A stretch of 64,000 bases of DNA, taken from JAHJQZ01 sp963667595 (lineage in GTDB: Bacteria; Pseudomonadota; Alphaproteobacteria; Rhizobiales; Devosiaceae). Under the pieces are notes generated by a model that saw only the letters and a list, made by a program, of their open reading frames with translations, ran no database searches and was not told the origin of the DNA. The position numbers and the translations under genes were made by a program. The stretch covers positions 1 through 64,000 of the forward strand of contig CAXXWD010000006.1 in NCBI GenBank assembly GCA_963667595.2, in the 5' to 3' direction. This document shows, in pieces, positions 59,278 through 64,000 of the stretch (the first letter of the stretch is position 1; every line of letters starts with the position of its first letter).

Positions 59278-60297
59278 CTAGACGCCCTCGGTGCTCATTC
59301 TCTGCTGCCGTTCGAACTCGACGGGAGGCAGCATTCCGTTCCTGACGTGCTTGCGTATTGGGTTGTAGAACATCTCGATGTAATCGAACACGTCCTGCCG
59401 GGCTTCTGCGCGGGTTTTGTAGGCCCGGCGCCGTATCCGTTCCCGCTTGAGCAGGTTGAAGAAGCTCTCGGCGACGGCGTTGTCGTGGCAGTTGCCGCGG
59501 CGGCTCATCGAGTGTTCCAGGTTGTGATGCTTGAGGAATGCAGCCCAGTCCATGCTGGTGAACTGGGAGCCCTGGTCCGAGTGGATCAGCACCTTGCCCT
59601 TCGGCTTCCGTCTCCACACCGCCATCAGCAATGCCTGTAGGACCACGTCCGTGGTCTGGCGGCTCTGCATCGACCATCCGACGACACGCCGGGAATAAAG
59701 ATCGATGACGACCGCCAGGTAGGCGAAGCCTTCCAGCGTCCGGATATAAGTGATGTCTGTCACCCAGGCCCGATCAGGGACTTCTACGTCGAACTGCCGG
59801 TCCAGCGTGTTGTCGACGACGACCGAAGGCTTGCCACCATAGCTTCCCGGCCGGCGCTTGTAGCCGATCTGGGCCTTGATCCCGGCCAGTCTTGCCAGTC
59901 GTGCAACCCGGTTCGGGCAACAGGTCTCTCCCTGATCAAGAAGATCATCGTGGAGCTTGCGATAGCCATAGACCTTGCCGCTGTCATGCCAGGCTGCCCT
60001 GATGAGCTCGGTCTGCCGGACATCCTCCTCCGCTCGCTTGCTCAGCGGGGTCTTCAGCCAGGCATAGAAGCCACTGGGTTGGATGCGCAGGCACCGACAC
60101 ATCGCACGCACCGAAAACAGCGGGCGATGCTCGGCAACGAACGCGTATCTCACTTTGCATCCTTGGCGAAATACGCGGTCGCTTTTTTTAGGATGTCGCG
60201 CTCCTCGGTGACGCGCGTCAGCTCCTTCTTCAGTCGTCGAATCTCGGCATCCTTGCCATCGTCGGCCGACCCCGCCGCCGAAAACCTCCTCTTCCAC
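59278..60297 (-). CDS. IS3-family transposase OrfB (expressed by frameshift)
   Basis: The catalytic DDE part, in the minus-1 frame to orfA. The functional region starts near the slip site (about 60189), reading RYAFVAEHRPLFSVRAMCRC. Catalytic acids are in WVTDITYIRT, VLIHSDQGSQF and NAVAESFFNLL. RRAYKTRAEARQDVFDYIEM and YNPIRKHVRNGMLPP end the domain. Residues before the slip site overlap orfA and are probably not translated separately. Confidence 0.92.
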   Translation of the reverse strand: MEEEVFGGGVGRRWQGCRDSTTEEGADARHRGARHPKKSDRVFRQGCKVRYAFVAEHRPLFSVRAMCRCLRIQPSGFYAWLKTPLSKRAEEDVRQTELIRAAWHDSGKVYGYRKLHDDLLDQGETCCPNRVARLARLAGIKAQIGYKRRPGSYGGKPSVVVDNTLDRQFDVEVPDRAWVTDITYIRTLEGFAYLAVVIDLYSRRVVGWSMQSRQTTDVVLQALLMAVWRRKPKGKVLIHSDQGSQFTSMDWAAFLKHHNLEHSMSRRGNCHDNAVAESFFNLLKRERIRRRAYKTRAEARQDVFDYIEMFYNPIRKHVRNGMLPPVEFERQQRMSTEGV

Positions 60298-60419
60298 TCG
60301 TAGAGCGAGTGCGGGCTGACCCCGAGACGCTTCGAAACCTCCGCAACCGGATAGCCCCGTTCGGTGATCTGTGCCACCGCGTCCCGCTTGAACTCGTCAC
60401 TGAAGTTGGCTTTGCCCAT
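60150..60419 (-). CDS. IS3-family transposase OrfA
   Basis: An 89-residue DNA-binding part. NFSDEFKRDAVAQITERGYP and VAEVSKRLGVSPHSLYEWKR form the helix-turn-helix; a leucine-zipper-like stretch (RRLKKELTRVTEERDILKKA) follows. Seven As at 60189-60183 (minus strand) form an A-AAA-AAA slip site, in the frame expected for minus-1 shifting into orfB to make OrfAB. Confidence 0.92.
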   Translation of the reverse strand: MGKANFSDEFKRDAVAQITERGYPVAEVSKRLGVSPHSLYEWKRRFSAAGSADDGKDAEIRRLKKELTRVTEERDILKKATAYFAKDAK

Positions 60420-60893
60420 CTTGGCCTCCTTGCCTTAAAATTAGGGAAGAAGGCGTCTACGAATCTAGGGGCTATTCAGGCGTCGCTTGCCAGGCCTGGT
60501 CAGGCGACCAACCAAGCCAGCCCGTCGCCACTTCAAAGAGCTGTTCGAAAAAGCGCTCAAACGGAATGGGATCAGCAACCGGCACGGAAGTTTTGTTGTC
60601 CGCGTCGGCATCAACGCCAGCAATGCCCAGCACGAATTGCGTCAAAGGTGCAGTCAGCTTGTCACGGAACTTGCCAAGGCCAATCGCGGCAACGTCCTGG
60701 TGCACTGCACGCGGATCGATTGCGGCTTCCCTCAACATGTCCGTGACAATCGTCAGGTTGAATTCGGCAAGCGCCTTGGCCAGGCCTTTCAGGCCGTAAC
60801 GCCGTGCCAGGCGCATAGACGCACCAAGCGACGGGCGAAGCTCGAAAGCTTCGCCGCCGATTTCTACCAAGATGCTGTCAGCACCCAAACGCA

Positions 60894-62450
60894 CTAGGCA
60901 GCAACCTTCAGCTTCACGAAGCGATCAGGATGCGTCACGTCCGCACCGACACGCTTGCGAGCATGGAAACGAACCTGCCCTTTGACCGCCAGCGTGTAAG
61001 GGTCACGCAGCGTCGAAAGGCCGATGCGGTCGACAATCCGATAGCCCGACAAATCACCGAACATGATCGGGTGTTTGTTGGCGGCGATATCATCCATATC
61101 GACCGCTTCAACGATGGGCCGGCCAAGCAGCGTCGACGGCGCGCCGGCACTGATCGGATCAAGCACCAGATAGCGGTCATTGCCATCTTTCCACTTGCGG
61201 ATCGTGGACAGCGTGTTGCGGTTCATCAGCCAGACACCGTTCTGCGCATGGCTGGTGGCGATGGCGTGATACATGCCGATGATCACGTCAGCCGGGCTGG
61301 TTGCGGGGAAGTCAGCGGCAATGCCCGTCTTGATTTCAGTGATGCCGGTAGCGGCAAGCAAACCCTTGGGCTGGCCGGTGCCAGTGCCACTGACAAACGC
61401 GGCACCCTCGGTCACGCCAAAGCTTTCGGCGTAGTCGGCCAGAAGTTCACCTTCGAGATTGTAGGCGTTGTCTTCAAGCAGCGCATTCGAGATATCGGTG
61501 AAGGTTGCCAGCTCGTGCGGGGTAAAGGTGAGCTGTTCGAAAGAGGGCGCACTGGCGGTGCGGTCTTCGGTTTCGCCAACCCAGGTCGCACCGGTCGAAG
61601 TCAGGCGGCGCGGATACTTGGTTTCGGGCGCACTGATAGTGACAACCTTGGCGTATTTGCGAATAGGCGAATACTCGACCAGGAGCTTGATCAGCTCATT
61701 GCCGAATTCCTCGGGAGCCAGATAACCGCCGTTGGTGTCATTGGCGACCGTGAGCGCCTTCACCTCAAGCGGGTCCATGCGGTGATCGCCGCGCCGCAGA
61801 TAGGACACGAACGCCTTGCGCTCGCCGCCGTTATCATTCGCGGCGGTCAGGCCGTTGTCATTGGCGGCAACGGGCCGTGCCAGTTTGGTTTCGATGCGGG
61901 TCGCGGTCTTTTCGACCTTGCCGACCGTTTCCTTGATCGCAGCCATGTCGGCTTCAAGGGTCGTCACGCGATCCTCGACTGCCGGGGCTTCGGTGTCTTC
62001 GTCTTCCATAGAGGTTCCTTTGATGGTGTGGATTTGTGCGCCGGGATGGCTAGGGACCGCGACGATGGAGATTTCGGCGAGGTCGAGTTTGGAAATGACG
62101 CGACCGCCACCGCGTCGAGCGGTTGCGGCCTTCGTCTGAAACCCGATGGACAGGCCCGTAACCGCGCCTTCACGCACGAGGGCGCGCACTTCGCGGGCAC
62201 GGGCTACGTCATCGACCAGCAAGCGGCCTTTGACCTGCAACCCTTCGGAGGTTTCGGAAATGGACTCCCAGATGCCAACGGCCTGAGCCTGGTCATGGGC
62301 GAACAGCATGGGGAGCTTGCCCGGCGCGCTGAAGGCACCCTTTTCGATCACGTCACCGACGCGATCAGGGGTGCCAAACGGCCAGGCAATGCCGGTGATC
62401 TCGCCTGCGTCATCGACGGCAAGCGTGGCCTTGATTTCGAGCCTATTCAT
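60894..62450 (-). CDS. Prohead protease fused to HK97-type major capsid protein
   Basis: A 518-residue fusion. Residues about 1-150 are an S78-type protease (GIAWPFGTPDRVGDVIEKGA, MLFAHDQAQAVG, VREGAVTGLSIGF with the catalytic His and Ser). A coiled-coil delta region (AADMAAIKETVGKVEKTA-like) follows, then the HK97 capsid fold (TNGGYLAPEEFGNELIKLLV, GTGTGQPKGLL, GNDRYLVLDPISAG). The start at 62450 overlaps the previous stop (ATGAATAG). Protease-capsid fusions occur in several siphophages; the protease must cut itself free. Confidence 0.93.
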   Translation of the reverse strand: MNRLEIKATLAVDDAGEITGIAWPFGTPDRVGDVIEKGAFSAPGKLPMLFAHDQAQAVGIWESISETSEGLQVKGRLLVDDVARAREVRALVREGAVTGLSIGFQTKAATARRGGGRVISKLDLAEISIVAVPSHPGAQIHTIKGTSMEDEDTEAPAVEDRVTTLEADMAAIKETVGKVEKTATRIETKLARPVAANDNGLTAANDNGGERKAFVSYLRRGDHRMDPLEVKALTVANDTNGGYLAPEEFGNELIKLLVEYSPIRKYAKVVTISAPETKYPRRLTSTGATWVGETEDRTASAPSFEQLTFTPHELATFTDISNALLEDNAYNLEGELLADYAESFGVTEGAAFVSGTGTGQPKGLLAATGITEIKTGIAADFPATSPADVIIGMYHAIATSHAQNGVWLMNRNTLSTIRKWKDGNDRYLVLDPISAGAPSTLLGRPIVEAVDMDDIAANKHPIMFGDLSGYRIVDRIGLSTLRDPYTLAVKGQVRFHARKRVGADVTHPDRFVKLKVAA

Positions 62451-62760
62451 TAGCGTCCTCTTGAGGTTCACCGGCAAAGAGGTTGCTCAAAATCTCAACG
62501 GCCAGGATTTCGGATTCGATGAAGGGATTGCCCTCGGTGGCGACGTAAGCCGTTACCAAGGCATCGGCAGTTTCCGGGGATATGCCACCGCCAATGAGGG
62601 CAAGGCGGATCGTTTCCTTCACGTCCACAAAGCAGTATTCGCGATGAGCAACGTGCCGGAACAGCAGGCCGATACCCTTCCCCGTCTTGCGCTCAAGCTC
62701 GGGGATCAGAATCGGACTCAGAGTCAGGGCGTATTCGGAGTCACCGAAAAACTTGCGCAT
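62443..62760 (-). CDS. GTA-gp10-like tail assembly chaperone
   Basis: A 105-residue protein close to the gene-transfer-agent gp10 family: SPILIPELERKTGKGIGLLF, VDVKETIRLALIGGGISPET and a final ILAVEILSNLFAGEP. These proteins act with tail-tube assembly. It lies unusually between portal and capsid. Its start shares a base with the portal stop (62760) and its stop overlaps the capsid start. Confidence 0.8.
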   Translation of the reverse strand: MRKFFGDSEYALTLSPILIPELERKTGKGIGLLFRHVAHREYCFVDVKETIRLALIGGGISPETADALVTAYVATEGNPFIESEILAVEILSNLFAGEPQEDANE

Positions 62761-63935
62761 CAGGCGGCCTGTGAACTGGTGGTGATGTTTGGATTGTCGA
62801 GAGCGTTGCCGTTCGCATGCGCCGGCAGGTTCAGTCCGGCACGAACTTCGTTCGCCGTCATTGCACCCATCGCCCGGTATTGGGCATAGGCAGTTGCCCG
62901 CGTGGCAAAATCGACTGTCAAAAGGTCATCGGTCACAAATTCGATGATGGTGCTTTCGCGCTCGTCATCGGAAAGCAGCACGCGGCGATAGGCGTCTTCC
63001 CAGGCACGCAGCCAGGGCCGAAGCGTGTAGGTCAGGAACTGCCTGCCCATCTCTTCGGAGTTGGACCAGGTGGCGCGACCAAGCTCGGACAAAAAGACCG
63101 GCGAAACACGAAAGGCACGGCTGATTTCCTCAATCTGGAAATGCCGCATTTCGGCGAACTGCGAGTCCACCGAAGACAGAATGTGCATCTTGAGCGTGCC
63201 GCCGCGATCAAGCACACCAAAGCCGCTCTGGCCTTGGGCAATGAAGTGATCGCGCACCTTTGCCATCTGTTCAGGTGAAACGCTTTCGGGAAATTCCAGA
63301 TGCCCGGACGGCTTCACACCTTTGCTGAACAACCGCGCAGCATGCCCTTCCAAAGTGATCGCGAGCGCGATGGCTTCGCGGGCGCGCGTGATCGGTGCAA
63401 TACCGCCAAACGGTGCCAGGTGCACAATGTCGGTGAAGTGAAAGCGCGCTTGGCCGGCATCACTGCTCACCAGATAGGACGGCTCGCCAGTCAGGCGGTC
63501 ATATTCGATGCTGACGTTATTCGGGTCGAGCCGGTGAAGTTCCCGCACTTGCCCATCAACCCGCACAGCTTGGGCAAACCCGCCGCGATCATGCAGCAAC
63601 GCATCCATCGTGACGGCGCTGCGCAGTTCGGACGCGCTGGTCCAGGGATTGGCAATGTCATGCAGAAGGCCGAAGGCCGAGTGATCGCCAAGCGCCACCT
63701 TGCCACCACCGGTTTGCCGCTCGTAAATCTTCACGGGAAGTGTGCCGACAGCCTGAGCGATCAGCTCCACCGCAGCTGCGACGGCAGGCACGCGCATCGC
63801 GGTCTGCGGGGAAACGATAACGCCGGACGTGGTCGGCACTGCGCCGAACCACTCCAGCGGTAAAGCAGGGTCCGAAAGTGAATAGCTTTTGGTGTCAAAA
63901 AGACGCTTTAGCGCGTCAAAACTCGGAAAAGGCAC
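62760..63935 (-). CDS. Phage portal protein (HK97 family)
   Basis: A 391-residue portal. VPAVAAAVELIAQAVGTLPV, HDIANPWTSASELRSAVTMD, VHLAPFGGIAPITRAREAIA, AQGQSGFGVLDRGGTLKMHI and TLRPWLRAWEDAYRRVLLSD are all recognisable. The ring forms the DNA entry vertex. It starts at GTG 63935 and is the first visible gene of the leftward operon; an AT-rich promoter-like stretch lies upstream. Confidence 0.93.
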   Translation of the reverse strand: MPFPSFDALKRLFDTKSYSLSDPALPLEWFGAVPTTSGVIVSPQTAMRVPAVAAAVELIAQAVGTLPVKIYERQTGGGKVALGDHSAFGLLHDIANPWTSASELRSAVTMDALLHDRGGFAQAVRVDGQVRELHRLDPNNVSIEYDRLTGEPSYLVSSDAGQARFHFTDIVHLAPFGGIAPITRAREAIALAITLEGHAARLFSKGVKPSGHLEFPESVSPEQMAKVRDHFIAQGQSGFGVLDRGGTLKMHILSSVDSQFAEMRHFQIEEISRAFRVSPVFLSELGRATWSNSEEMGRQFLTYTLRPWLRAWEDAYRRVLLSDDERESTIIEFVTDDLLTVDFATRATAYAQYRAMGAMTANEVRAGLNLPAHANGNALDNPNITTSSQAA

Positions 63936-63962
63936 AAGTCAACTCATTGCTACAATAAGCTG

Positions 63963-63983
63963 ACTATATTCCTAATTAGGAAT
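63963..63983 (-). promoter_or_regulatory. Promoter-like TATAGT with 16-bp palindrome before the portal gene
   Basis: ATTCCTAATTAGGAAT (63968-63983) is a perfect palindrome. On the minus strand it runs directly into TATAGT (63968-63963), a fair minus-10 box, 28 bases before the portal GTG. The dyad fills the spacer, where a phage regulator could repress or activate the structural operon. Confidence 0.5.
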
Positions 63984-64000
63984 TTTTTCAAGTTCTTTTG

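Larger units (their letters stand above)
59260..60478 (-). mobile_element. IS3-family insertion sequence, complete
   Basis: The 1219-bp element has inverted ends: left TGAATAGCCCCGAGTTTTCT and right (inverted) TGAATAGCCCCTAGATTCGT, both then AGACGCC. It is flanked by GGC direct repeats (59257-59259 and 60479-60481), the 3-bp target duplication typical of IS3. It carries overlapping orfA and orfB in the minus-1 relation. Ends and genes appear intact. Confidence 0.9.
59055..60894 (-). pseudogene. Tail assembly chaperone-like gene split by an IS3-family element
   Basis: The 5' part (GTG 60894 to 60479) encodes LVEIGGEAFELRPSLGASMR through FFEQLFEVATGWLGWSPDQA and reaches an artificial TAG inside the IS end. 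Removing the IS and one GGC copy rejoins the frame as QAWQATPAEIITARAGRTEL, continuing GTETKAEAEPYSAEHLAARE and ending LKRRLRAGG with a TGA at 59055-59057. The intact protein would be about 206 residues. The front recalls GTA-gp10-like and the WSPDQAWQATPAE end recalls DUF2376-type tail chaperones. The truncated product lacks the last 65 or so residues. Confidence 0.78.
47233..64000. mobile_element. Prophage integrated at tRNA-Gln, right end outside the window
   Basis: The left boundary is the tRNA 3' end (attachment core probably within 47233-47262). Contents: tyrosine integrase, small unknown genes, a regulatory gap, an exported cargo protein and a leftward HK97-type packaging/head/tail operon. 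Base composition is visibly less GC-rich than the host part. No second copy of the tRNA 3' end is in the window, so the element is at least 16.7 kb. One tail gene is broken by an IS, so mobility is doubtful. Confidence 0.88.

Noticed and set aside
54990..63935. Possible gene transfer agent cluster rather than a prophage
   Set aside because: An integrase at a tRNA, an HNH gene and P27/HK97-type terminases indicate a phage; only the gp10-like protein resembles a GTA.
52950..63935. Capsid-forming phage satellite (cf-PICI-like)
   Set aside because: Such satellites lack tail genes, but a tape measure and tail chaperones are present here. It cannot be fully excluded until the right end is seen.
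1..64000. CRISPR array
   Set aside because: No regular short repeats with unique spacers were seen; all repeats found are palindromic or two-copy intergenic units.

Overview
The window is a piece of a GC-rich alphaproteobacterial chromosome, most likely from the order Hyphomicrobiales and probably a Devosia/Pelagibacterium-like organism. The evidence is gene order and protein character: lptD-surA-pdxA-rsmA, then gmk-yicC-mltG-fabF-acpP-fabG-fabD, then rpsF-rpsR-rplI-dnaB-alr-radA-cvpA-purF, plus intergenic palindromes of a type common in this order. The genus is inference; there is no rRNA gene in the window to settle it.

Layout. 1-3.1 kb: the lptD tail, a frameshifted surA-like gene, pdxA and rsmA. 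3.1-9.5 kb: an inserted sugar-uptake and catabolism block bordered by an IS110-like remnant. It holds a leftward operon (ROK kinase, SIS isomerase, periplasmic binding protein, permease, ATPase) and a divergent ROK repressor. 9.9-17 kb: a leftward cell-envelope/fatty-acid cluster. 17-21 kb: accessory genes (RecD-like helicase, frameshifted GNAT, HtrL/YibB-type glycosyltransferase, DUF2147, Tat-exported intradiol dioxygenase). 21.4-31.1 kb: a rightward core block from rpsF to purF and an SDR. 31.3-46.8 kb: der, a TPR protein, a polysaccharide deacetylase, an aldehyde dehydrogenase with a clear operator, an intact IS481-family element, guaA, rsmB, guaB, a GbsR/MarR regulator-methyltransferase pair, rlmE and ppx/gppA.

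47.19 kb to the window end: a prophage integrated at tRNA-Gln(CUG). A tyrosine integrase directly follows the tRNA. Next come small leftward genes of unknown function, then a gene-poor regulatory stretch at 50.9-51.8 kb with a promoter/dyad and a candidate structured small RNA. A predicted exported cargo protein follows. The rest is a leftward HK97-type packaging, head and tail operon: portal, GTA-gp10-like chaperone, protease-capsid fusion, tail chaperone, HNH, connectors, terminases, tape measure. An IS3-family element with intact inverted repeats and a 3-bp target duplication splits the tail-chaperone gene. The gene order differs from the usual HK97 order, and no lysis or host-recognition genes are visible, so the right-hand part of the prophage lies outside the window.

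Most genes sit in tightly overlapping operons with ATGA-type junctions. The accessory interest lies in the sugar operon, the prophage control region and its candidate RNA, the two IS insertions, several perfect operator-like dyads, and two single-base frameshifts (surA-like and GNAT) that could be real decay or sequencing errors.
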